This document shows positions 9,301 through 20,757 of a stretch of 64,000 nt of DNA, in pieces. This DNA comes from Parus major (Eukaryota > Chordata > Aves > Passeriformes > Paridae). A model generated the notes under the pieces. The model was not told the origin of the DNA, ran no database searches, and worked only from the letters and a program-made list of their open reading frames with translations. Numbering within the stretch: position 1 is the stretch's first letter; every line of letters starts with the position of its first letter. The stretch is from NCBI RefSeq assembly GCF_001522545.3, contig NC_031783.1:1180088-1244087 (forward strand), written 5' to 3'. The translations under genes and the position numbers were made by a program.

Positions 9301-12300
9301 GTTGCCAACCAATGGAAAAGATTCTCCAGAGTCTGACAGGGGCTCAGCTGATGCCTCAGCTTCTCCCTTTCTCCCTCCTCTGCAGCCTCCCTTGCTCACA
9401 AGAGGATTAGGGAGTTAATCCTCTTTGGAACATCAAGCTCCCTGTTGAGCCTGCTGGGAAGGGCCAGAAGCTGTGGAGCACAGTGGGGCACTGCCACAAA
9501 GCCCCTTTCGTGCCAGATACAGCCCTGTGGATGAGTCCCTGTCCTGGTGGCAGCATCCCCATTACCACCCCCTTCGCCACCCAACCAGGGCACAAACCTT
9601 TCCCCAGGGCCATGGGAGCTAGGTAATGGTCCCACCAGTCTGTCTCCCTCCACCCCATCCTGGCCTCTCCACCTGGTCTGGAATGGTGGTGGGACAAAAG
9701 AGAAGCATCCTCCTGTCCTGGCAGGGAACAGCATTCCAAGGCTGTGCACGAAGTGGGAAACAAACAGAATCTTTCTGCAAACACAGTTCTATGCTCAGCC
9801 CGCTAAGAAGGGCTCTGGATGTCCAGGAGCTCTGTAGAATCCCAAGGGCATGGCTATTACTGGAGCAAAGTGATGTGCTGGAAACATTCCCTTATGGATG
9901 GTACTGAGCCAATTGGTCTTCCACGAGGGATTGCTCTTCCTCTGAAGGGGAAGGGTGCAGGCTGGCACTGCTCGTGTTCCACAGGCTTGTGGCCACTGGC
10001 TACAGGTGGGCAAGGCAGCACCTGCACCTGCACTTCCTGTTCCCACTTCCCATCCAAACCACAAACTGTCAACATCCTTGGGTACCCTGCACCTAAAATC
10101 AGGGAGGAAATAACAGTGGCTGAGTACTTTGACTCCCTGAGCCCTGGATCTGGGAAGATGATGTGGGTGTTTTGGCTTGGAAGCAGCTGCTGCCTGGGGT
10201 GGGGGAACCAGGGTACCCACAGTGCCCAGCTGTGCAGGTGCTCCTGGCTCTCCAGGAAGCTTCTGCCTTGTGGGAATGTTTGCTCCTTCTCTCTCAACCA
10301 TTTGAGAATCAGCATCTTCTCCTGCACCCCAAGGCAGCAGTGGGGGACACGCAGCCACAGTGCCCTGGTACCACTTGACATCTTCTGTGTTGCCCCAGCC
10401 CCAGCAGGCATGGGCCCCTTCCAGGCAGGGAAGTGGGCAGGAAGGCAGGAGCTGATCAAACAGCAGCAGCCAGGATCTCACCCTGCTTTAGCCTGCAAAG
10501 CCTGGGGAAAACCCTCTCTCTGCTCAGCTTGGCTGCCTCTGGAAGCATCGGCCCTGGTGAGAGCCAGAGCACTGCTCTTACCCACACCAGCTCTTTTAAG
10601 TACTTAAACCCTCACTGTTTCCCTCTGTGGCCCTTTGATCCAACTCCAAAGCTAGAAAGTTTCTGCCCTGGGCAAATACCCAGGGAACTGATCCATTCAG
10701 AGGTATCTAGGAGCAGGGAAAGGAAACCTCCAATTGCAATAACAGATGGGAAAACGCAGCAGGGAAATTTTGTAGCTTTTTGTACTGTTTTTCCTCATTT
10801 AAAGCTGAGGAGATGGGGTAGATACTCCTCCACACTGGTTACGTGCTATGGAGGGATGGAGAACATGGCTGCTGCTGGAGCAGATGTGGAGCTGCAGTCT
10901 CAGGGACTGCTCTGCACTTCAGTGTTTGTGGCTGATGGGGATTGAAGAGTTCATGTGGGACTCAAAACACACCAGCAGAGCAGCAGTGTTCCCATCAGGG
11001 CCAGGGGACAGTCACCAGGGCACAGCGAGATGGCTCGAGGCAGAGATGCCACCACAGTGGTTATGGTGGGGAGAGCGGTGAGGAGCAGTAGTGCTGTTTC
11101 CACAAACAGCTGGGAGCAGAGAATCCAAGATAAGCCACAGGCAATGTGTGGAGTGATGCTTCTGTCTGCCTCTGCTCCTCTTCCTCGCACAGAGAAGCTC
11201 CCAGGAGGATCAGGAGGGCTTGCTGTTCCTCCCCAGGAGCTGCAGTCTGGGTGAGAGCAAGCAGAGGCCCAGGCTGGGCTGTCCCCCTGATCTGCGTTGC
11301 CCTGGCAGATCAGCTCCTGCCAGGTCTCAGCACATCTGTGCTGCTTCCCCAGTGTGCTTCCAGCCCTGGGGGCAACATCTGTGCCTCGAGGGGAGTCACA
11401 GCCTCCCCTGCTTGCTCCTACTGTGCTAAAGCTTCCTAGCAAAGGGAGGAGCAATGCTGAGACATGAGGAAGAGACAAAGGGAATGCTGTTCTCCTGGCA
11501 CTGTTAGTACCTTCCAGGATACTTGGAGCTCCCAAGAACAACACCAGTCATTACTTAAGTTCATGGGGAAACTAACCCCCAATGTGCAGTCATTTGGCAG
11601 AAAGAAAACCTTCCCAGCCTTTCCCCAGGTGGGAAGTGCAAAGTGGGTTGGGACAGGCCCTCTGGAGTGATGAGAACCCTTTGGGGTCAATTCCTGATTT
11701 GTCTTCCCAGCTCCAGAGTCCTCTCAGACAGGTATGTTTCCCTGCTCTTGGCTCACAAAAGTGCCCTGTCACTGCTGCAGGGCCAGGTCATTGCCTCCCT
11801 CCTGCCTGAGATGGAGCAATTCTGCTCCAGGTTGCCTTTGTAGCTTCACATGTCTGCCCAGAAATCTCCTGGCCGACCTTGGCCCTTCTTGAGCCCACGT
11901 TTGGTAACTTTCCACTGCTCCGAGCTCCGGCCTGCCCACGCTGGGGTAAGAGAAAACTGGTTGTGCTGGGCAGGAACCACTTCTTGTCCCCAGCTGGTTC
12001 CACCTGGTAGCCCACAGTTCCGAGAGAGTGCCCAGCTCCACGGCCTGCTGCAAGTGGGGCCTGGGGTGCCCTGGCACAGCAGGGTGGGGCACCTCAGCAC
12101 TCACTGTCCTGGTCATCTCAGCCACAGCCTCTGGATTTGTGTGGTCCCAAATAACTTGGATCTCCCCCACGCAGCTGCACATTGCTGTGTGCAAGGGGTG
12201 AACTCCCCCTGGAAACAAATACGTCCCCATTTCTTGGTGTCACACCCAGCAAGCTGATGCTTGGCAGCATCCAGCCCTGGACATGGCATTGGCTCTACAC

Positions 12301-13230
12301 ATCTTTTACTTGGGGGCAAACCCAAGGGAGTTTGCAGCTCCATCCCTTGGACCACGATTTCCCTGCCAGGCTGGAGTGCAACGGGAAGAGGTGATGTTCA
12401 CCACAGCCCCAGCCATGAAGGTGAATGACTCCTGGAACTCCTGCTGACTGTACCTCTGCAGAGACTGTCCTCTTCCAGGATGGGATCCACCCCCAGATTT
12501 TGTCACTAGCCCTTTGCATCAAGCCGGGGAAATTTGGGGACACAGCATTCTCAGGGGTCTCTGGGATGTTCCCACCTCATGCTTGGAGCTGCCCTGCTTA
12601 CAATGAGCAGCCTTATGTGACATCCTGCCACCCTTCCCCAGGAGCTCTGGTCCCATCCCTGTGTCCCAGTGTCTGGTTTGGCCCCACACTCTCTCCCCTT
12701 GCTGTTGGCCCTGGCAGGGCACCCAGCCAGAGCTCACAGTCACACCACTGTGGCTGGAAAATGGGTTGGGGATGCAGCAAACCCACCCTCCGTGTCCTCC
12801 ACTCCCAGCTTCCCTGGGGCCACGTCCTTGTGCCAATGGGATGGGGAGCATAACAACCTCCTCTTTTACAATGAGCCTTGGAATCTGGTTCCTTCTACTG
12901 CCTTGCCTGAGATAAGCCTTCCCTCAGGGTTTGTTTATTAGGAAACTTCCCTCCCTCCCAATCCCTGAGCTCTCCATTGCTCTTGAAGCTGGAGGAGAAG
13001 GAATACTTGAGCAGGAGCAGCTGTACCCACCTGGGGTTAGAAACCCATAAAAGTTGTGCAGCTCCATTGACCAGGAGCTGCTGGGATCTGAGCTGTGACC
13101 CCATATTCCCCCAGCCCAAGGAGCAGGGGAGGGATTTGGCTGGGTCCTCCACCCGTTGATTGGGAATGGGCTTGGATGGCAGGAAGATGGGGGGGACATG
13201 CAAGTAGGGGGAGTGTGGTCAACCATGGCC
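6381..13230. other. NHLRC4-PRR35 spacer, no gene recognised
   Basis: About 6.8 kb of GC-moderate sequence. The many open frames overlap on both strands, lack known motifs and look random. One splice-bounded candidate exon is listed separately (7259-7315). A CCTTTGATC (TCF/LEF-like) site is seen near 10630. No tRNA, snRNA or miRNA-like hairpin was recognised. Confidence 0.4.
7259..7315 (-). other. Candidate NHLRC4 5' UTR exon
   Basis: A 57-nt segment bounded on the minus strand by an acceptor (CTGCCTCTTTTAG) and a strong donor (CC|GTAAGT). If joined to the exon beginning at 4905, the NHLRC4 frame meets a TGA inside this exon, which would make the ATG at 4889 the first in-frame start. Evidence is splice signals only; similar pairs occur by chance. 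Confidence 0.2.
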
Positions 13231-13440
13231 AAGAACGATGTTTATCGAGGGCCTTCATGTAAAGGGTGGGTAATGGCTCACTATCAGATGCCTTTAGGGT
13301 GACCAAATAGCCGTGTAATAGGTCCTGTGCTGGAGTGGGCTGAGGGCCCTGGGGGTGCAGATTGCAGCCTGGATAAGCCACCCAGTAGTTCAACTCCCAT
13401 CCATTATTCAAATGTAAGGGTAAATGCTTTCATCTTTTCA
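13231..13440. promoter_or_regulatory. Possible conserved non-coding element
   Basis: Compact, non-repetitive, more AT-rich than its flanks, with GATGTTTATCG, a CArG/MEF2-like CCAAATAGCC and GTGTAATAGG. It has no convincing protein frame. Called only on composition and motif density. Confidence 0.2.
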
Positions 13441-13767
13441 ACTGGAATGGTGCCACCAGCTCAGCCACCTCCCTGCTGGTCTGCAGGCAAGAGTCCCTGG
13501 GGAGGGACAGCCATGGCAGGGCAGAGAGGGGAGCCATCCCCTCTGTGGGGGTACTGCCAGCACCCCTGGGGACATGGTGCAAAGGCTGATGGACAGGGTG
13601 GAACTGGGGGTGCAGGATATGACCCCGCACCCTCTCTCTGCTCTTCCCTGCACCAGACCTCATGATCTGGTGTTGTGGTCCCAAAGTTCACCCATGGTAG
13701 ATTGTAAAGGATATGGAAAGAAAAGGCCATGTGTGTGTGCAGGGACTTCTGCAGGAGCAAGTAGTGT

Positions 13768-14027
13768 TGTGATAGGACAAGGGGAATGACTTCAAACTGA
13801 AAGAGAGTAGGTTTAGACCACTGGTTAGAAAGAAGTCCTTCCCTGTCATCCAGAGAAGCTGGGCACAGGTTGGCCCATCCCTGGAAGTGTCCAAGGCCAG
13901 GTTGGATGGGGCTTGGAGCAACCTGGGATAGTGGAAGGGTGTCCCTGTTCATGGCAGGGGATGAAAGGAGATAAGGTTTAAGGTTCCTTCTGACTCAAAC
14001 TATTCTGGAATTCTGGGATTCTATGAA
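13768..14027 (+). mobile_element. CR1 LINE 3' end
   Basis: About 260 bp of a plus-strand CR1 end, from GTGATAGGACAAGGGGAATG through GGATGGGGCTTGGAGCAACC to the typical terminal GGGATTCTATGAA. The terminal ATTCTATG motif is the known CR1 tail. Confidence 0.93.
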
Positions 14028-17000
14028 TTAGGACACTCATGGCTTCTGTGAGAACATATCTCAGCCTGACTTCTGCTGTCAGACACAGTGGGCAGCCCCT
14101 CTCCCCAGCACAGGACAAGCCAGTGGGATCTCGTTGATATAGCAGAATGAAAGAGCCAAAGCCCACCCACGTAAACACAGACCACATTCAGCCAATGTCA
14201 ACATCTGGCCACATCCACACTTGTCAACATGCCAACATCTGGCTCACTTGGCACCTCAAAAACAGACCCTCTGTGATTGGAACTGTTATATGAGACTGCT
14301 GCAGGATCCGGCCAGAGCAGGCAGAACTCCCAGGAAAGAACAAAGCAGCTGCCAGCAACTCCCACTGGAGGTTTTCCCTTTAATGGTTTGGTTTTTGTTT
14401 TGTACATTCGTAAAACTGTGAACAATAAATACTGTGTGATCGGCCCCCACTTGCACTTGCCCCCCCAGCCTTCTGCAGAGGTGAGGGACACAGTGAGTGA
14501 CACAGGGAGGGCTGCTCTACTCTTCGGAGGTGCCCAGCTCACAGCATGGCAACATCCCAGCTCTGGCAGCAGGATGGAGTCAGGGTCTGGGGACAGAGAG
14601 GTGACAGTGTGCAGGCAACATCTCAGCTGAAAAAGGGTGAAAGGCAGCACTGCCTGGTGGTCTGGACATGGATCTCCTGCTGAAGCTCAGGGCTGGTGGT
14701 CCCAGAGCTCAGCTATCCCTCTGGTGTCCTGGACCTCTGAGGTGCCCATGTTCAGATGGGGATCTGTTAAAAAATATGGGATGATGCTTGGAACTGGGAG
14801 GAGACGTGGTTTCCAGGTAGACAGAGGTACCTACATGACTTGTTCCTCAGAGGAGGTAAAGGCTGGATGGGCAGGGAAGGATGCAATGGGAAAATGAGAC
14901 CCCGATTTCCTGGCTGTGCCTGTGGGTTTCCTGCTGTGATTGGGTGGAGGTGCAGGCATGGAAGAAGGGATGGTGAGGGGAAAGAGTAGGAAGCCCTGAG
15001 ATATGGGAACAGGGAGGTGCTGGCAGGGTGGGTATGGGCTGCCAGGGCAGTGAGGGAGCTGGGGAGAGGTGACAACAGGCCATGGGGTGACAGAGGGGCA
15101 CAGGATGGCAGAAGAGACTGGAGGGAGACTGGGAGGCTGTTAGGGGAGGGTGATGTGAACAAGGTGCTTGAAATGGAGGGTCTGCTGTGCTGATGGTGTT
15201 CTGGCATCCAGAGATGACAACACGGTTCACACCTAGCAATGCCACCTCCCTGTGCTCTGGGACTGCAGAACTTCCACCTAGGTTCTGGGGTCTGTTCTGG
15301 TGGGCTCTTCCCACCTTCCTTTGTGGGACCAAGGCCATGCTGGGAAGCAGCAGGACATGGCCCATCAGGAAGATCTGGAGCTGGCTCAAGAGGGCTACAT
15401 GAATGCTGAGCTGAGCATTTCTCCTAAATGTCCTCCTCCTCCCCTCTCCAGAGAGAAGGGACCAATAACCCCACAAGGTCCTGTGCTCTAAGCAAATTCT
15501 TGCAGTGAGAAATAAACCTCTTTGATGACATGGAAGCTTTGTCCAGAGAGAAATCAGGTGAGAAGAGACAATTCTTCATGTTGTCTGGGTCCAATCACAG
15601 CACCCAAGAGTCCCAGGTCCCACCTGGGGCCTTGCCTTCTTCAGCCACCACAGTGGAATTGTCCTCTTTGGGCCCAGAGTGTGTAAAGCTCCTGGGATAC
15701 CCTGTGTACATCCCTTATTTGTGGCTTTGCCACTGTCCTCTTTGTCCTGCCTTCCTGGCCCCCCTCCCAGCACGTCTCATTTCAAGGAACAAGCCACCAA
15801 GCTGGCTGAAGGCCCTGGGTGCAAACAGAACACTCCACCATGTCCTGGAATACAAACTGCGGATGGGAGAGGAACCCCATCCACACAGGAGGCTTTTCCA
15901 GGAGACCACTACAGGGAGGGACTCCAAAAGTTCCAAGCATGAGGGCATCCTGAGCCAGAACAGATGTTTCTCAGAAGGGACAGGGGGACAGGGATGTGTG
16001 ACTGCCCTGCAGTGGGTACCAGTCTGCCCAGCAGAGTCAGGAGCCCCCAGTGAGCACAAGGAGAATGTGGCCTTTTGGGAAGGCCAGTGCTGATCCCACA
16101 AGCAGCAGGCACCTGCCTGGGTGGTTTGATTGCCAGTGTTCTGGCTCAGGGGTGGTTGCTCAGCATTGTTCCAGCTTGGGACAGGCCAAGTTTGTCCCTT
16201 CACTGTTGTTTTGGGAGTTTGTGTCCCTTGAGCTCTGTAGTTCACAGCAGCATCCTCTCACCCATTTTGCTGTCCACTGTGCCAGTGTTTGGGGGATTAG
16301 GACTGGCAGGAGCTCCTGGGAGCTGAACTCTGCAGGATTTGGGGCTTGGTGAGGAACATGCATCACATCTACATGGGGAGAGAGGGAGGGAAGGTCCTTT
16401 CTGTGTGAAGGCAAAAGGAGGACCAGGACACCAGGCGGTCAGTGGACAGGAACAAGTCCCTGCAGCCCAGCATTCCCTACACATGGCAAATGGCCCAGGT
16501 AAGAGAGTTCAGGACCAGGCGTGGAGCTGGCAAGGTGGGTCCTGTGTTGCACTTGTCATTGTGATTGGCAGGATGTTCTTGTCCCCACAGTGCAGAGAAC
16601 TCTTGGCCTCTGGGTCAGTCCGGCTGGGCATCTGGTTCCTGGCTGTGACTCTCCAGCCTCCCTGGGACAAAACCACTGTGTCTTTGCTCTGTACAAGGTG
16701 ACAGCCATGGTCTGCTTGAGCACAGCCTGGACCAAGGCTTGGCCCTCTGTAGTCCCTCCCCTGTCCACAGATTATGGGAACTGGGTTGAAAATGTCCCTG
16801 AGTGTCCCTGATGAGAGGGCTGGGTGAGTCTTTTGATGAAAGCTTGGTGCTTTTGGCAGTTTTCTCTTGGTGCCTGCTGGTGACTCCCCTTTTGAAGGGA
16901 GTTCCAGGACTGGGGTGCTGAGGCTGGGAGCATGCAGAGCCCAGCAGCACTGTCCGTGACACATTGGGGACCACAGGGACTGGATTTTTACACCTGATGG

Positions 17001-17161
17001 ATTCAGCAGGGGGAGCTGCTGGAGCCCCACACAATGTGGTCCCAGCCAGGCAACGGTGCAGCTTTCATCCATGGCACAGAGGAGGAGTGGAGAGGTGGGA
17101 CATTGGGAAGGTGAAGCATGAGGCGGTCAGTGAGATCCAGGAACTTCTGAGCAAGGTGGGC
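14028..17161. other. Spacer below PRR35, no gene recognised
   Basis: Overlapping short open frames only. Plus-strand AATAAA motifs occur at 14424 and 15511, the first followed by a GT-rich run, but no plus-strand gene leads into them. Part of this interval next to 17161 is presumably the PRR35 3' UTR. No clear minus-strand polyadenylation signal was found. Confidence 0.3.
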
Positions 17162-20100
17162 TTAGGGGTCAGCATGCAGAGGGCTGTGGACACACACGGC
17201 ATCGGTGTCGCTGGGGAGGCTGCAGGACAGGGAGCGCTGCATGGCCCGGCAGCCCAGGGGCCCATCCTCAGCGCTGCCGGGGAGCTGCGGGCCCTGCGTG
17301 CTGCTGGATCTGCCATCGGAGCAGAGCAGGACGCTGGAGTCTGCCTCGCACTTGGTGGTCCGGCTGTAGTAGGGCTCCATGACGTGGCGCAGCTCCAGGG
17401 GCACCGTGAGGGGCAGCACCTCCGCCTTGATCACAGCACCCAGAGGGGCCTCGGAGGAGGCCGCCCGCAGGCTCTCGGAGCGGCTCATCTTGATCAGCAG
17501 GTCAATGGTTTTGTTCTCAGCATCGAGGAGGCAGTTGGGCAGCCCCTCCCCATCTCCAGCCTCCCCGCTGGCCGGACATTTGCTGAGGAGCCCTTGGTCT
17601 TTGCCGTGAAGCTTCTCATTTCCCAGGCTCACGTTGCAGGGCTCCTTCTTGGCGTGCTGGACCTTCTCCAAACCTTCCGAGGATCTCTTCACTGACAGGT
17701 CCAGTGGCCCCTCGTGGGGTTTGGTGGCTTTCTCCAGCGCCTGGTGGATGTGGTAGAGCTCCCTTCGGATTTTGACCAGCTGGTCCCTCAGCTCTTTTTG
17801 CCCAGGGGTGTCCTCCTTTGCCAGGTCAGACAGTTTCTTCTCCACCTCTTGGTACTCCTCCAACGTTTTGGACAGGTCCCCGATAAGCACGGTTGTGGCC
17901 TCAGAACCTGTCATAGCAGAAGTCTCTTGGAGTCTGCTCTGCTTGCAGAGGCCATGGTCCAGGGCAGCACCCACAGAGGGAAGGACTTTGCTGTCATTGC
18001 CCCTCTCTGGTTCCTCAGGCTGGCCTGTAAGGACATCTGAGTGCCAGTGGTCCAGGGCTGTGGAGATGTAACCAGAGTTGGCCCTTGAACCACTGCAGAG
18101 AAGAAGTGGATACAATTAGCAGGGAAAAAGACAGGAAAATCCTCACACTTATGTCCAGGGCCAGCATTACCAGATTTAGCAGGTTTCCTCCACTGGCTGC
18201 TGCCAGCCTGAGACCCTTCCAGGAGGGGCTTTGGTCAGAGCAGGCAGAGCCCTGGCTGGACCTGCTCCTGGCACTGTTCTCCCAGAGGAGGATGGATCCT
18301 GACACACATTATTTCATGGCACTGACAAAGGGAGAGGCCAGTCTGGGGAGATGGTGCTGATCCCACCCCAGCTAGCCAAGCCTGGATCCCCCCTCTTCCT
18401 GGAGCACTGGGGAATGTTAATGGCAATGGCCATCCCACAGTCCTGAAAGCCCAATTGCAGGGAATCTGTCCAGCCAGCCTGGGAGCATGGAAAGGGCACA
18501 GAGATCTTCTCCAGAGAATCCTCCTCTGGGTGTCAAGGCAGTGGGTTTACTGTGACATTTTTCTTGGAGCCACAGCTGGACTTTCACAACCAGGGGAGGA
18601 ACTGAAATTCTGTTTAAAGGAGCTGTGCACATTTCTAGCCCCAGGTAAAAGGAAATGTTTGGGAATGTGGCCCTCCTTCTGGGCTTTGAAACCAGAAGGT
18701 GAATCAAAGGAATGCAAATGTGTATGTTTAAAAATAGACAACGATTGTTCCAGCAAACCTGGGATATCTGGGGACACAAGAGGTCCCTCCTTCCTGGTGC
18801 CTGGGGAGCACAGGTCCACCTCACACAGACACCACATCACCTCTGGCCCCATGTGGATCAGGGGAAGTCAAGGGACAGCAAGTGTGACATAGCCCAAGTG
18901 CTTGGATGCTTGGGAGCTTTTGAGGCCCTGAAGTGCAGGGAGCTGTGCTTGGGTGGGCACCGGTGTGGACCACCAACCTGAAGAGTGCTCAGCTCCCTGG
19001 GCTCATTCCATGGATTAGTGGTGGGGGGAACACAGAAACAACAGGATATGGAGATAAACAATGTCAACCTGAAGCGAGGAAGAGGCAGAGAGATCTCAGG
19101 CACCTTACCTGCTCGGGTAGCTGAGCTTCCCAGGCATCATCCTTTCGGGTCCTATCAAATCCAGCCCATTGGCAGGGAACTTCCTCTTCAGTGGGTTTCC
19201 TGGAGGGCTGCTGGTCTCCAGACAGGTCACCACTGGCAGCTCTGTCTTCCTGACACTGCTGTGAGTGAAAGTGCCATCCTTCATCCCCACCACAGTTTGG
19301 TAGATGTCAGTGGCTGACTTCTTGCGTAGGTTGCTGAGACCCAAAGCTGGGTTGCTCTCCTTCTCTTGGGATAGCCATTTCTCCTCTTCTTCCTGGCCAA
19401 GCATGGCAGAGTGGCCAAGCTCAGAGCCTGGCTCCTCCCGGACACCTTTGGACCACGGAAAACCTGTTTTCAGCATGGGAACTTTGAGCAGCCCGGGTTT
19501 GTTTGGCTCACTGGAAGGTTTGGTTTGGGGTGGCGTGGGCATGACTGAGCCCACCAGCTGCTGGGGGTCTGGCTTGCTGGAGGACATCTTGCTCTCTGTG
19601 GAGCCGAAGGTGTGCTCGAAGAGCAGGGGGTAGTAGAAGCGGGGTAGGAAGGCTGAACGCTCAGGGCTCTGCAGAGGCTGGAAGTGGGAGGCATGGGGGT
19701 GCATCAGCTGGGCTGTGGAGGCCAGGAAGGGCAGCTGAGCCAAGTGAGGGTGTGTTGTCGTGCTGTTGGCCATGGTGGGACTCAGGTAGGAGAAGAGACT
19801 GGGGTTCAAAGGGTAGTTAATCCCCAGCAGTGAGAGGTTCAGGCCCTGGGGTTCGTGGTAGTCACTGTAGGCTGGAGGAGGGTAGCATGGGATGATGTTG
19901 CTGTCGGTACAAGGTGGGGAGACCTCAGGTGTGTTCCTCCTTTGCCCATTTGCCACCAGTTTCCACTGTTCCATCAAGATCCCACCGCTGGCCAGGCATT
20001 TCTTTGGCACTTTGCACTGCTTTGGCTTTGCATCTAGGTCAGGGGAGGCCATTTCCCTGCTCTTCATGACATGGTTCTTGAGGGAGAAGACATCTGTGAT

Positions 20101-20730
20101 GATGAAGTCGGGCTCCACCTCCTTGCAAGGCTTGTTGTCCCTCTTGTTCTTGAAGCCAAAGACCAAAGTGTTCACTTCTGGTTCAGCTGGGTCACCTTGA
20201 CAACCTGGCTCTTCGTTTCTCTCTTTCTTCTCCCCTGCATCCATCTCCCTAAGCAGACCAGCAACATCTTCCTCCTCCTCCTGGAACTGGCCACCTTCCT
20301 CACCAGCCCCTTCAGCAGGCAGGATCTCCACCCCTGTCATCGGCTTCTCCTCATGGCCATCCCTGCTGGGGACCTGCTTGGCCCGGACGGAGCCTGCTGG
20401 GGTGGCCGAGGAGTCGCAGGTGTCCTGCTCGTCCCGCCGCCCGCGCAGGCGGGAGCTCTCCGTGTGCAGCAGCCGCAGCTCCGGGTGGAGAAGGTTGCCC
20501 TTCTTGTAGGGCCAGTCAGACTCGATGAGGAGGGACAGGGAGTTCTTGCACAGGCTGTACTTCATGTGGTTGTAGAGGTGAGACTTCTCCATGCAGGTGA
20601 AGGGACACTGGAAGCATTTGTAATTGTAGGGTTTGCCCCATGGCCTCGGGATGTAGTGAGGCTTCTTTGGCTTCCTCTCCTTGTGCTTGTAGACTGAGGT
20701 CAGCTTGCAGCCCCCGTCGTCCTTGGACAT
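17162..20730 (-). CDS. PRR35: Proline-rich protein 35, ZNF750-like zinc-finger protein
   Basis: Two coding exons, 20730-19109 and 18092-17162, join in phase (AG|T = Ser541) to give 850 residues; human PRR35 is about 571. A basic stretch (15-24) and the block YIPRPWGKPYNYKCFQCPFT lead into a C2HC finger: C39, C42, H55, C61. The same module opens ZNF750, a nuclear regulator of epidermal differentiation. Next come an acidic stretch (~139-185), a conserved block at 290-318 (CYPPPAYSD, GLNLSLLGINYPL), a proline-rich part, a coiled coil (611-661), PLDLS at 670-674 (CtBP-type PxDLS), IKAE at 762-765 (SUMO-type) and TTKCEADSSV at 786-795, the last shared with human PRR35. A nuclear transcriptional cofactor or repressor is likely by analogy, but direct function is not established. 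The start ATG follows CCACC, 25 nt after an acceptor (exon start 20755). Confidence 0.93.
18093..19108 (-). other. PRR35 intron between coding exons
   Basis: 1,016-bp intron. The donor is GAGCAG|GTAAGG and the acceptor is CACTTCTTCTCTGCAG|TGG. Both are strong and the phases match. Nothing else is recognised inside. Confidence 0.9.
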
Positions 20731-20757
20731 GGTGGAGACTGCCTGGAGATGGATCCT
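20731..20757 (-). other. PRR35 5' UTR start and 3' splice site
   Basis: On the minus strand CCCCTCCATTCCCACCAG precedes GATCC, so the exon begins at 20755. The remaining 25 nt before the ATG end in CCACC. The frame through them is open, but no upstream exon in matching phase was found, so the ATG at 20730 is the likely start. Confidence 0.65.

Noticed and set aside
12125..12230. Possible exon on minus strand (reading IQVIWDHTNPEAVAEMTR) with donor ACA|GTGAGT
   Set aside because: It ends in the wrong phase for NHLRC4 and shows no recognised family; the acceptor is weak.
14424..15516. Plus-strand AATAAA signals as evidence of a plus-strand gene
   Set aside because: No coding exon or splice structure leads to them; AATAAA is common by chance.
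16964..17695. 243-codon plus-strand frame
   Set aside because: Antisense shadow of the last PRR35 exon.
20071..20697. 208-codon plus-strand frame with hydrophobic leucine-rich look
   Set aside because: Antisense of the PRR35 zinc-finger and acidic region; the leucine runs are complements of Glu/Lys-rich codons.
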